The translations under genes and the position numbers were made by a program. Positions 23,659-32,089 of a stretch of 64,000 nucleotides of DNA are shown here, piece after piece (positions within the stretch are counted from its first letter, which is position 1; every line of letters starts with the position of its first letter). The DNA is from CAYXSX01 sp964467925 (GTDB lineage: Bacteria; Pseudomonadota; Alphaproteobacteria; Micavibrionales; Micavibrionaceae), in assembly GCA_964467925.1 (NCBI GenBank), contig CAYXSX010000003.1, forward strand, positions 62,001 to 126,000, written 5' to 3'. Below the pieces are notes generated by a model that was not told where the DNA came from, searched no databases, and saw only the letters and a program-made list of their open reading frames with translations.

Positions 23659-24774
23659 ATGAAAATCAGCATTGAACGCGCTGCGCTGTTGCGCTCTCTT
23701 GGCCATGTACAGAGCGTCGTGGAGCGCCGCAATACCATTCCCATTCTGGCCAACGTTCTGATGAAGGCCGAAGACGGCGTGCTCTCGCTGACCACCACCG
23801 ACATGGATCTGGAGATCAACGAATCGGTTGCTGCCAAGGTGCAAACGCCCGGCGCGGTAACGGCTCCGGCCCATACCTTGTTCGATATTATCCGCAAACT
23901 GCCCGACGGTTCCGATGTAAGTTTGAGCCTGAACAGCGAAGGCACACAGATGACGGTTTCCGCGGGCCGTTCCAACTTTAAGCTGAGCTGTCTGCCCACC
24001 GCCGACTTCCCGGAAATCGGTACGGGCGAATTGCCGACCAAGCTCACCCTTCCCGCCGCCGAGTTGCGCGCGCTGATCGACCGCACCAAATTCGCCATGA
24101 GCACGGAAGAGACGCGTTATTACCTCACCGGTATTTATTTCCATGAGGCCGAGCATGACGGCATCGCCGTTCTGCGCGCCGTGGCCACCGATGGCCACCG
24201 TCTGGCGCGGTTTGAAATGCCGCTGCCTGAGGGCGCGTCCGGCATGCCCGGCGTGATCATTCCGCGCAAGGCCGTGGGTGAAGTGCGCAAGCTGATCGAT
24301 GAGGCCGCGGACACGATTGAAATTACCTTGTCCGAGAGCAAAATCCGCTTTTCCTTCGACCATGTGGTGCTGACCTCCAAGTTGATAGATGGCACATTCC
24401 CAGATTATCAGCGCGTGATCCCCGAAGGTAACGACAAGGTGGTCGAGGTCGATGCCAAGACGCTCACTTCCGCCGTGGACCGCGTTTCTACGATTTCCGA
24501 CGGTAAATCGCGCGCGGTGAAAGTGGCGCTGAACGGCAAGCAGATGATTCTCTCCGCCAGTTCGCCAGAGGCGGGTAGCGCGACCGAGGAGCTGGAGGTC
24601 AACGGTGATACCAATATCGAGATCGGCTTTAACGCGAAATACCTGCTTGATATTACGTCACAGGTCACGGGTGAAAGTTGCCGCTTCACGCTGGCTGATG
24701 CCGCCAGCCCTACGATCATTCAGGACAATGACGACCTTTCGGCGCTCTATGTTCTGATGCCGCTGCGGGTTTAG
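23659..24774 (+). CDS. dnaN: DNA polymerase III beta subunit (sliding clamp)
   Basis: A 371-residue ring-forming processivity factor with the usual three-domain repeat. Signatures: MKISIERAALLRSLGHVQSVVERRNTIPIL at the N terminus (given here only as the family match at residues 1-30), ATDGHRLARFEMPLP in domain 2 and the ending LSALYVLMPLRV, which contributes to the partner-binding pocket. The ATG follows AGGA. It is separated from recF by one small gene on the opposite strand. Confidence 0.98.
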   Translation: MKISIERAALLRSLGHVQSVVERRNTIPILANVLMKAEDGVLSLTTTDMDLEINESVAAKVQTPGAVTAPAHTLFDIIRKLPDGSDVSLSLNSEGTQMTVSAGRSNFKLSCLPTADFPEIGTGELPTKLTLPAAELRALIDRTKFAMSTEETRYYLTGIYFHEAEHDGIAVLRAVATDGHRLARFEMPLPEGASGMPGVIIPRKAVGEVRKLIDEAADTIEITLSESKIRFSFDHVVLTSKLIDGTFPDYQRVIPEGNDKVVEVDAKTLTSAVDRVSTISDGKSRAVKVALNGKQMILSASSPEAGSATEELEVNGDTNIEIGFNAKYLLDITSQVTGESCRFTLADAASPTIIQDNDDLSALYVLMPLRV

Positions 24775-24792
24775 CTTTCCAAGCAGGATGCG

Positions 24793-25089
24793 TTATCTAC
24801 AGCTTGGCTCACCGCCGCGCTGGGTCGATTTCTGGCAGTTGATGCTTTTGAGAAAGATTTCCCCGTTATAGCAGTTGGCTTCCGAAGAGTTGATCATCGC
24901 CGCCTGTTTCGTTAAAAGTTCGCATTGTTTCAGTGTATTCGCGTAAACGTGAACAACCGCGTTGCCGGTTAAAATCCACATATGCGTGGCGGGAATTGGT
25001 TTTTCCTGCCGCTGGGCCTGTGCCGGGATAAATGCAAATGTAGCGGCGAAAAGCGTGATAAAAGCGCCTATAATGATTTTGGTTTTCAT
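24793..25089 (-). CDS. Small exported protein with four cysteines (98 aa)
   Basis: A clear Sec signal peptide (KTKIIIGAFITLFAATFAF, cleavage near AQA at residue ~26) precedes a ~70-residue mature domain. That domain has four Cys (KQCELLTK, EANCYNG, INCQKS and PSCR), probably two disulfides in the periplasm. It lies on the opposite strand between dnaN and recF, divergent from recF with 42 bases between starts. I know no function; similar small Cys-bearing exported proteins are common and uncharacterised. Confidence 0.7.
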   Translation of the reverse strand: MKTKIIIGAFITLFAATFAFIPAQAQRQEKPIPATHMWILTGNAVVHVYANTLKQCELLTKQAAMINSSEANCYNGEIFLKSINCQKSTQRGGEPSCR

Positions 25090-25131
25090 GGTGCATCCTT
25101 ATGTTTGGGATTTGAGTATACGGTCGACTAT

Positions 25132-26253
25132 ATGACATTTTTGCAGGACCTCAAACTTCACAATTTCCGCTGTTACGACCGGCAGGATATGGCAGGGCTG
25201 ACCTCCGGCCTTCTTGTGCTTTACGGGCCGAACGGCGCGGGAAAAACGAATATCCTCGAGGGGGTTTCCCTGCTCTCGCCGGGCCGGGGTTTGCGCTTGG
25301 CCAGAATGACGGAGATTCAGAAGCAGGACGGGGCAGAGCCCTGGGCCGTGGCGTCCAACGTTGAATCCTGCGGCGTACGGGCGCAGATCGGCACCGGGGC
25401 GGACAGGGAATCGGGCAAGCGCACCGTGCGCATCAATGGCCAGACGGCGCGCGGGCAAAACGCGCTTTCCGATTATCTCTCATGTGTCTGGCTGACGCCG
25501 CAGATGGACCGTTTGTTTCTCGAGGCCTCGGCGCATCGGCGCAAATTTCTTGATCGTCTGATTTTCGCTTTTGATCCCGGCCATGCGGGGCGCATAACCC
25601 GCTACGAAAACGCTATGCGTCAGAGGGCGCGGCTGTTGCAAAACGGCGGCGGCGATCCGGCATGGTTGACGGGTCTGGAATCGCAAATGTCCGAGGCGGG
25701 CGTGGCCATCGCGGCGGCAAGATGCGATTTCACCGAAAGGCTTCAGGCCGCGTGCGATCGCAATGAAACGCCGCATTTCCCGCGCGCGGACCTGTCGGTG
25801 CGCGGCACGCTGGAGGAATTGCTGGGCGCCGCCCCTGCGCTTGAGGTTGAGGAAATGTTCGCCTACCAGCTTTTACAATCGCGCAGCGTCGATATGCTAA
25901 CTGGCGGTGCGGCCACGGGCCCGCATAAATCCGATCTTAATGTGCGTTATGCTGCCAAGAATATGCCAGCCGATCAATGCTCGACGGGGGAGCAAAAGGC
26001 GCTTTTGATCGGCATCGTGCTGGCGCATGCCAAATTGATCGCCGCCGAGCGCGGAAGCCCGCCTGTCCTTCTGCTCGACGAAGTCGCCGCGCATCTGGAT
26101 GAAAGCCGCCGGGCTGCGCTCTATGATCTCCTCGCCGCGCTGGGTGGGCAGGTCTGGCTTACGGGGGCGGATAAAAACCTGTTTGATGCTGTCAGAACCT
26201 CCGCCCGGTTTTTCGAGGTAAAGGATGCGGCGGTAAAAAATCAGGAAAGCTGA
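25132..26253 (+). CDS. recF: DNA replication and repair protein RecF
   Basis: An SMC-like ATPase that helps load RecA at gaps, 373 residues. It starts MTFLQDLKLHNFRCYD, Walker A is GPNGAGKTN at residues 32-40, the ABC-type signature is in DQCSTGEQKALLIGIVLAHA, and Walker B is PPVLLLDEVAAHLD. The ATG at 25132 gives the conserved N terminus; longer in-frame reading upstream would cross the divergent gene. The 3' end overlaps the convergent kinase-like gene by 13 bases. Confidence 0.95.
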   Translation: MTFLQDLKLHNFRCYDRQDMAGLTSGLLVLYGPNGAGKTNILEGVSLLSPGRGLRLARMTEIQKQDGAEPWAVASNVESCGVRAQIGTGADRESGKRTVRINGQTARGQNALSDYLSCVWLTPQMDRLFLEASAHRRKFLDRLIFAFDPGHAGRITRYENAMRQRARLLQNGGGDPAWLTGLESQMSEAGVAIAAARCDFTERLQAACDRNETPHFPRADLSVRGTLEELLGAAPALEVEEMFAYQLLQSRSVDMLTGGAATGPHKSDLNVRYAAKNMPADQCSTGEQKALLIGIVLAHAKLIAAERGSPPVLLLDEVAAHLDESRRAALYDLLAALGGQVWLTGADKNLFDAVRTSARFFEVKDAAVKNQES

Positions 26254-26807
26254 CGCGCATATTCCAAAATCGCCCTCGCAGCATCTTGTGGCGGCAGATT
26301 TGTAACGTCCAGCGTCAATTCGTTTTTATTGCCGGTATTGATAATGGTGAATTTTTTCACGTTGCTGGCCGGGGCTTGCGGGTTTATATCCTTCAATCTT
26401 TCGGCGCGGTCGGGCGATACGATCCGGCGTTCGTTTTCTTTCACGCTGATGGTCAGGCGCACGGGCACGAATACGCTGTTCTTTTGCGCCGCGCCCGATT
26501 CTACTTCGCGGAACCAGTCGCAATCATCTTTGTTTTCGTTAAACAGGCAATTGGTCAGAACGAAATTGTAATCGGCGGGTGAGATGTTCACGATCGTATC
26601 TAGAACGGCGTCCCAGATTTTCCCGACATTACTCCATATACGCGGAGGTAATGTTGTTACGCCGTCCTGCTCGATAAGGCTGAAAACCGGGTTGTTGATT
26701 AGGTGGTTGTCGACGAGCTTGAAATCTGCCTGACGGCAAATTTCTTTGGCGATCGTATATTTTCCCGTGCCCGGATAGCCGATCAGGTAAATAATCGTGT
26801 TTTTCAT
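26241..26807 (-). CDS. P-loop kinase-like protein
   Basis: 188 residues starting MKNTIIYLIGYPGTGKYTIA, a Walker A P-loop (GYPGTGKYT) in the position typical of shikimate/gluconate/adenylate-type kinases. VDNHLINNPVF would form the substrate side, and RLTISVKENERRIVSPDRAERL resembles a LID region with arginines. The substrate is unknown. It starts within the last codons of hisC (ATGA overlap), so it is co-translated with the aminotransferase. Confidence 0.75.
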   Translation of the reverse strand: MKNTIIYLIGYPGTGKYTIAKEICRQADFKLVDNHLINNPVFSLIEQDGVTTLPPRIWSNVGKIWDAVLDTIVNISPADYNFVLTNCLFNENKDDCDWFREVESGAAQKNSVFVPVRLTISVKENERRIVSPDRAERLKDINPQAPASNVKKFTIINTGNKNELTLDVTNLPPQDAARAILEYARQLS

Positions 26808-27883
26808 TCCTTGAATTCTTCCAGCAGCGCCAGAACCTTATCGTTTTCCTCCGGCAGTCCTATCGAAAGGCGGATGCAGTTTTCGGTTCCGGCCTTGTCG
26901 GAAAAGTCGCGGATAATGATGCCCTTCGTTTTTGCAAAATCGCAGAAACCTCTCGCATTATCCATTTCCACCAGCAGGAAATTGGCGTCCGCCGGATAGA
27001 TTTGTTTCACGTGAAACCTGGCTTTTAACGCCTCTGCTACACGTTTGCGCTCAGCCACGATTTTTTTGATATTCTCGCGTGCCAGCGCGGCGATGTCCGG
27101 TTGCATCACATGCAGAGCGGCATTCACCGAAGCGCGGGGCAGGGGGTAGGCGTCCATCGCCTTACGGCTTGCCAGCTTGATGAATTCGGCATCACCGCAA
27201 ATCATTGTGCCCATCCGCATCCCGGCCAGCGCATAAGATTTGGACAGCGTGCGCAGGATAATCAGATTGGGGTGATCGTTTAAAACCGCGGTCAAACTTG
27301 GCGTGTCCGTAAACTCGATATAGGTTTCATCCACCACAACGGCGGCTTTTCCTTCCGCCGCCTTGCAAATTTTAAGCAAATCTTCGCGCGGGAAAAGGTT
27401 CCCGGTCGGGTTGTTGGGCGAACAGAGATAAACGAGTTTTACGTTATCCAACTGCGCGATAACCTCGTCAACATCCAATGAAAATGTGCCGTTTTGCTTG
27501 ATCAGAGGAACCTCCACCACCCCGGCTGGCATGGCGGTGCCGTTTACGGCATACATGCCGAAAGTCGGCGGACAGACAAGCATCGCGTCCTTACGTGGCT
27601 CACAAAAAAGGCGTGTCAGCACCACAATGGCCTCATCCGCGCCGCGTGTGGCGGCAATATTCTCCGCCCTAACGCCGTAAAGCTTCGCATAGCCTTCCAA
27701 AAGCGCGGCGGGTTGCGGCTCCGGATAGCGGTTAAACCCCTCCAGCCCTGGCAGTTCATAGGGGTTTTCATTCGCATTTAAAAACACGTTTTGCGCCGCC
27801 TTGTTGCTTTCCATTCCGGCGGAAACATAGCCCTTCATTTCAAGAAAATGCGGGCGAATCAGATTTTTCAGTTCTTTTTTCAT
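26804..27883 (-). CDS. hisC: Histidinol-phosphate / aromatic aminotransferase (HisC family)
   Basis: A PLP class I/II aminotransferase of 359 residues. LNANENPYELPG at the N terminus, the cofactor block CSPNNPTGNLFPREDL, VVDETYIEF, and the Schiff-base lysine in RTLSKSYALAGMRMG are typical of HisC. Arg residues in IRLSIGLPEEN close the phosphate site. I use ATG at 27883 (AAGG eight bases upstream) instead of 27904. No other his biosynthesis genes are adjacent, so it may serve aromatic amino acids as well. Downstream is the overlapping kinase-like gene. Confidence 0.85.
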   Translation of the reverse strand: MKKELKNLIRPHFLEMKGYVSAGMESNKAAQNVFLNANENPYELPGLEGFNRYPEPQPAALLEGYAKLYGVRAENIAATRGADEAIVVLTRLFCEPRKDAMLVCPPTFGMYAVNGTAMPAGVVEVPLIKQNGTFSLDVDEVIAQLDNVKLVYLCSPNNPTGNLFPREDLLKICKAAEGKAAVVVDETYIEFTDTPSLTAVLNDHPNLIILRTLSKSYALAGMRMGTMICGDAEFIKLASRKAMDAYPLPRASVNAALHVMQPDIAALARENIKKIVAERKRVAEALKARFHVKQIYPADANFLLVEMDNARGFCDFAKTKGIIIRDFSDKAGTENCIRLSIGLPEENDKVLALLEEFKE

Positions 27884-27920
27884 TAACAATACCTTAACCG
27901 TCATACTTTATAATCTTCGG

Positions 27921-28625
27921 ATGACTGTAAGTAAACGTTGTATAGAGGAAATGATAGAGCACGGTGTCGTCATGAAAGATGGCAAGCCTGCTGGTGCAGA
28001 GCTTATCAGTAAGCCTGTTCTTAAAATCGCTCTTGTAGAAGATGATGGAATGGGAAAGTTTTCAGAGGCAGCTATGAGAATTGCTAAGGAAGCATTTCCA
28101 GAAAGAAAGTTCAGCAAGCTGGCGGAGGCTTCCACCTTTCCAGAAAATATGGAAGAGATTGTCTCAGAGGCTATTGGATACTGGTATGAAGGTAAGTTAG
28201 AATTTGTCAATCCAAGCGAGGAAGCTGATTTACACATATATGCCTATAGCTACAAGGGCGGTGAGCCGGGTTTTGCAACATTTCCTGTTAATGATCACCC
28301 TGATGCCCGTGATGTTGGTTCTAGTAAGCCGGCTATAGCATTATTAATGTATGACACTAAATCAAACTCTCGCCCTACGGAAGAAAGCGTGCTTACTACG
28401 ACCCGCCATGAATTCGGTCATAATGCTGGTGTAATGCATCCCCACAATGTGTTGTATGGCTATGATATGGATCATAACGCTTGTGATGGCTCTTTTCCGG
28501 AGAGAGAGTTTGTTAATAACCATCCTGGGATTATGGGCATTCAAAGTGATAAGGCCGATAATACGGAATCTGAATATGACCGTGCTACGCGGAATTTTAT
28601 CCAGACAGGAAAAATCAATCCTTAG
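27921..28625 (+). CDS. Metzincin-type zinc metallopeptidase-like protein
   Basis: 234 residues. His163-Glu164-x2-His167-x2-Gly170-x2-His173 (HEFGHNAGVMH) is the complete metzincin zinc motif. Met205 in HPGIMGIQ could be the Met-turn 32 residues later. No Sec signal or transmembrane helix is seen, so it is cytosolic or exported by another route. The gene is AT-rich and unlike its neighbours. The subfamily is unclear; archaemetzincin-like or dual-action types are possible. The ATG lacks a good ribosome site. Confidence 0.7.
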   Translation: MTVSKRCIEEMIEHGVVMKDGKPAGAELISKPVLKIALVEDDGMGKFSEAAMRIAKEAFPERKFSKLAEASTFPENMEEIVSEAIGYWYEGKLEFVNPSEEADLHIYAYSYKGGEPGFATFPVNDHPDARDVGSSKPAIALLMYDTKSNSRPTEESVLTTTRHEFGHNAGVMHPHNVLYGYDMDHNACDGSFPEREFVNNHPGIMGIQSDKADNTESEYDRATRNFIQTGKINP

Positions 28626-28700
28626 CCGTCTTTAAAACGGGTGAAAATCTACCTTTTTTCTATAAAATTTTTTCTATCTATGATCACTCCGGAATAGTTG

Positions 28701-28717
28701 AAAAACCTAGGGTTTTT
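28701..28717 (+). terminator. Short A/T-tailed hairpin between the metalloprotease gene and gyrB
   Basis: AAAAACC-TAG-GGTTTTT is a perfect 7-bp inverted repeat and could act as a weak bidirectional terminator. The rest of the 208-base gap before gyrB is AT-rich; TATAAA at 28753-28758 may be a -10 but I find no convincing -35. Confidence 0.3.
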
Positions 28718-28833
28718 AGCATTTTAGGCTGTTTTTCAGTGTGCTGGCGTGCTATAAATAAGAATCCTTAAAAGGTGAAAAAACAGTCAATTAAATCAAT
28801 TGGTTATAAATAGAAAAAAGCATAGAAAATATC

Positions 28834-31290
28834 ATGAGTGAAGCAGCGGAAAAAATGACCCAGAATAACGAATATGGCGCGGACTCCATCAAGGTTTTGC
28901 GCGGGCTTGATGCCGTGCGCAAGCGTCCGGGCATGTATATCGGCGATACCGATGACGGTACCGGGCTTCACCACATGGTTTACGAGGTCGTGGACAACGC
29001 GATCGACGAAAGCCTGGCGGGGCATTGCGACCGGATTGACGTATCCATCAACGCCGACGGTAGTGTTAGCGTACAGGATAACGGCCGCGGTATTCCCGTT
29101 GAAACGCATAAGGAAGAGGGCGTTTCCGCCGCACAAGTCATTATGACGCAGCTTCATGCGGGCGGAAAATTCGACCAGAATTCCTACAAGGTTTCCGGCG
29201 GTTTGCATGGTGTGGGCGTGTCGGTTGTAAACGCGCTGTCGGAGTTTCTCGATCTGAATATCCGCCGCGACGGCAAAGAATGGCACATGCGCTTTAAAAT
29301 GGGCGATGCGCAAGGTGATCTAAAGCCTATCCGTGATTTAGAACCCGGCGAGCGTAACGGCACGAAGGTGACGTTCCTGCCCTCCCCCCAGACCTTCACA
29401 ATGACGGAGTTTGATTTCCGCACGCTGGAAAACCGCCTGCGCGAACTGGCGTTCCTGAATTCCGGCGTAAATATATATCTGTCCGATTACCGCGGTGAAA
29501 CGCCGGAGGAAAATAAAGAGGTCCACCTGCATTACGAAGGTGGGATCGAGAGTTTCGTGGAATATCTCGACCGCGCCAAAAAACCGTTCATCAAGCCGGT
29601 ATCCATCAGCGCGTATGACAACAAGTCGGGCGTGACGGTGGAGGCTTCGATGGAATGGACCGACGCCTATCACGAAACCATGCTGTGTTTCACCAACAAC
29701 ATCCCGCAGCGTGACGGCGGCACGCACCTTGCCGGTTTCCGCGGTGCGATGACGCGCGTTCTGACGAAATATGCCGAGGAAAACAATCTTCTTAAGAAAA
29801 ACGATCTGAAGCTCACGGGTGAGGATATGCGCGAGGGCCTGACTTGCGTGCTTTCCGTGAAAGTTCCCGATCCGAAATTCTCCTCCCAGACCAAGGACAA
29901 GCTTGTCTCCTCCGAGGTGCGCCCCGTTGTGGAAAGCGCGATCGGCGAGCATCTGGCCACATGGCTGGAGGAACACCCCGCCGAGGCCAAGCTGATTATC
30001 GGCAAGATTTCCGAGGCCGCCATGGCCCGCGAAGCCGCGCGTAAGGCGCGCGAGCTTACCCGCCGCAAGGGTGTGATGGATGTTTCCAACCTTCCCGGTA
30101 AGCTAGCCGATTGCCAGTCCAAAGACCCCGCCATCTCTGAAATTTTTATCGTTGAGGGGGATTCCGCGGGCGGTTCTGCGAAGCAGGCACGTGCGCGTCA
30201 TAATCAGGCGATTTTGCCCCTTCGTGGTAAAATCCTGAACGTCGAGCGCGCGCGTTTCGACAAGATGCTGGGCTCTCAGGAAATCGGAACCTTGATTACA
30301 GCGCTAGGTACCGGTATCGGGCCGGAAGAATTTAATATCGAGAAGCTCCGTTATCACAAAATCATTATCATGACTGACGCCGACGTTGACGGTTCGCACA
30401 TTCGCACCCTGCTTTTGACATTCTTTTTCCGTCACATGCCCGACGTGATCGAGAAGGGTTACCTTTATATCGCCCAGCCACCACTGTTTAAGGTCAAGCG
30501 CGGTAATGCCGGGGAGCTTTATTTGAAAGACGAGCGCGCAATGGAGGACTACCTTCTCGACGGGGCGCTCTCCGACATTGTTATCATTGACGGCAACGGA
30601 TCGACTCGCAGCGGCAATGACTTGCGCGACATCCTGATGCAATCTCGCAAACTTCGTGCCTCTATCAACGCGCTCACCGCCAAGGCGGGTAACCGCCGCG
30701 TGGTGGAGCAGGCCGCTATTGTCGGGGCGTTTGATGACGACGTGTTTGCGGATGAAAATCTGGGGCACAGCTATGCCGAGAAACTGGCGGAGCGTTTGAA
30801 CAATATCGCTGCTATTAATGAAAAATCATGGCAGGGGACGTTCACAATCGATGGTGGATACACGCTATGGCGTGAAGTGCGCGGTGTGACAGAACGGGTA
30901 AAGCTTGCCAGCGATCGGGTGCGTTCTCCCGATGCGAAACGTCTACATGCGGCGCGTGAATCGTTACAGGAAATCTTTGCGAAACCAGTTGAGGTGCGCG
31001 AAGGAGATAAAATGCTGGGCGTTGTGAACGGCCCCGCCGCACTTTATGACCGCATGATAGAAGCCGGAAGAAAAGGCCTCTCGATGCAACGTTACAAAGG
31101 TCTTGGGGAAATGAACCCTGAACAGCTTTGGGAAACGACGCTGGACCCGAACGTTCGCACGCTTTTGAAAGTGCAGATCGAGGATGCGCAAAAAGCCGAC
31201 GATATTTTCTCCACCCTTATGGGTGACGTCGTCGAACCCCGCCGCGAGTTCATTCAGGACAACGCCCTGAAAGCGGAAGTGGATGCTTAA
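28834..31290 (+). CDS. gyrB: DNA gyrase subunit B
   Basis: The ATPase subunit of the supercoiling topoisomerase, 818 residues. N-terminal GHKL ATPase: VLRGLDAVRKRPGMYIGD, EVVDNAIDESLAGHCD, DNGRGIPV and GGLHGVGVSVVNALS. TOPRIM: EIFIVEGDSAGGSAKQ, LRGKILNVERAR and MTDADVDGSHIRTLLLTF. The C terminus has QRYKGLGEMNPEQLWETT. It is full length, including the ~165-residue insertion region typical of Gram-negative GyrB. Confidence 0.99.
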   Translation: MSEAAEKMTQNNEYGADSIKVLRGLDAVRKRPGMYIGDTDDGTGLHHMVYEVVDNAIDESLAGHCDRIDVSINADGSVSVQDNGRGIPVETHKEEGVSAAQVIMTQLHAGGKFDQNSYKVSGGLHGVGVSVVNALSEFLDLNIRRDGKEWHMRFKMGDAQGDLKPIRDLEPGERNGTKVTFLPSPQTFTMTEFDFRTLENRLRELAFLNSGVNIYLSDYRGETPEENKEVHLHYEGGIESFVEYLDRAKKPFIKPVSISAYDNKSGVTVEASMEWTDAYHETMLCFTNNIPQRDGGTHLAGFRGAMTRVLTKYAEENNLLKKNDLKLTGEDMREGLTCVLSVKVPDPKFSSQTKDKLVSSEVRPVVESAIGEHLATWLEEHPAEAKLIIGKISEAAMAREAARKARELTRRKGVMDVSNLPGKLADCQSKDPAISEIFIVEGDSAGGSAKQARARHNQAILPLRGKILNVERARFDKMLGSQEIGTLITALGTGIGPEEFNIEKLRYHKIIIMTDADVDGSHIRTLLLTFFFRHMPDVIEKGYLYIAQPPLFKVKRGNAGELYLKDERAMEDYLLDGALSDIVIIDGNGSTRSGNDLRDILMQSRKLRASINALTAKAGNRRVVEQAAIVGAFDDDVFADENLGHSYAEKLAERLNNIAAINEKSWQGTFTIDGGYTLWREVRGVTERVKLASDRVRSPDAKRLHAARESLQEIFAKPVEVREGDKMLGVVNGPAALYDRMIEAGRKGLSMQRYKGLGEMNPEQLWETTLDPNVRTLLKVQIEDAQKADDIFSTLMGDVVEPRREFIQDNALKAEVDA

Positions 31291-31299
31291 GGGTAAGCT

Positions 31300-31503
31300 A
31301 TGGAAGAAGAGTTTATAGAAAAAATAACTTTTGTTGATGAGCAATTCGGTGATGACTTCAACCGGAAATTCGTTGCTCAAACAGCGCTGGCAACTCAAAA
31401 ATGGGTGCAAGACCTTCGTCGTGAGGGAATAACCGAGCCTTTTGAAAATTGGAGTGTTGAGTTTATTGTGGATAGGCTAAAGCAGCATAAAAACCCAGAA
31501 TGA
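31300..31503 (+). CDS. Small hypothetical protein (67 aa)
   Basis: Highly charged and soluble, with two likely helices (EEEFIEKITFVDEQFG and ALATQKWVQDLRREG). It starts ten bases after gyrB and overlaps the next gene by four bases (ATGA). That tight spacing supports it being real. Function unknown. Confidence 0.55.
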   Translation: MEEEFIEKITFVDEQFGDDFNRKFVAQTALATQKWVQDLRREGITEPFENWSVEFIVDRLKQHKNPE

Positions 31504-32036
31504 GAAAACTTATTTTATTGATGATATGTTTGATAGCGGGAGTTTCGGCGATGGCGCAAGGTTCTTTTGTACTCACGAGCAACGACGTTAAGCATGGCGA
31601 AATGTTGCCGATGGCGCAGGTCTATAATGGCTGCGGCGGCGGGAATGTTTCCCCGCATCTGGCGTGGAGTGGCGCACCGGAAGGTACGAAGAGCTTTGCG
31701 ATTACGGTTTATGATCCCGATGCGCCGACCGGGAGCGGCTGGTGGCACTGGCAGGCGTTTAACATTCCGGCCAACGTGAGCGAGCTTGCGAGCGGCGCCA
31801 GTATGAAATCCATGCCCGCGGGCGCGATTGAGAATTTCTCCGATTATGACGAGCAGGGTTTCGGCGGCGCTTGTCCGCCCGAGGGCGATCGACCGCACCG
31901 CTATATCTTTACCGTGTTCGCGCTGGATGTTGAAAAACTACCGCTGACCGAGAAGGATAGCGCCGCGAAAGTGGGATTTCATTTGAACGCCCATAAGCTC
32001 GCTGCGGCTTCGTTTACAGCGACCTATGGCAGGTAA
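31500..32036 (+). CDS. PEBP / YbhB-YbcL family protein, exported
   Basis: 178 residues with a Sec signal peptide (KLILLMICLIAGVSAMAQG) followed by a phosphatidylethanolamine-binding-protein fold. SPHLAWSGAPEGTKSFAI, VYDPDAPTGSGWWHWQAFNIP and PPEGDRPHRYIFTVFALD hold the conserved DPDAP, HW and HRY ligand-site residues. Bacterial YbhB-like proteins have no settled function. It overlaps the 67-residue gene and precedes argS by 53 bases. Confidence 0.93.
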   Translation: MRKLILLMICLIAGVSAMAQGSFVLTSNDVKHGEMLPMAQVYNGCGGGNVSPHLAWSGAPEGTKSFAITVYDPDAPTGSGWWHWQAFNIPANVSELASGASMKSMPAGAIENFSDYDEQGFGGACPPEGDRPHRYIFTVFALDVEKLPLTEKDSAAKVGFHLNAHKLAAASFTATYGR

Positions 32037-32089
32037 GGCTTCAGGTAATATCTTGCAGGGCCAGAGGGAATGATATAAAAGCGCTGGTC

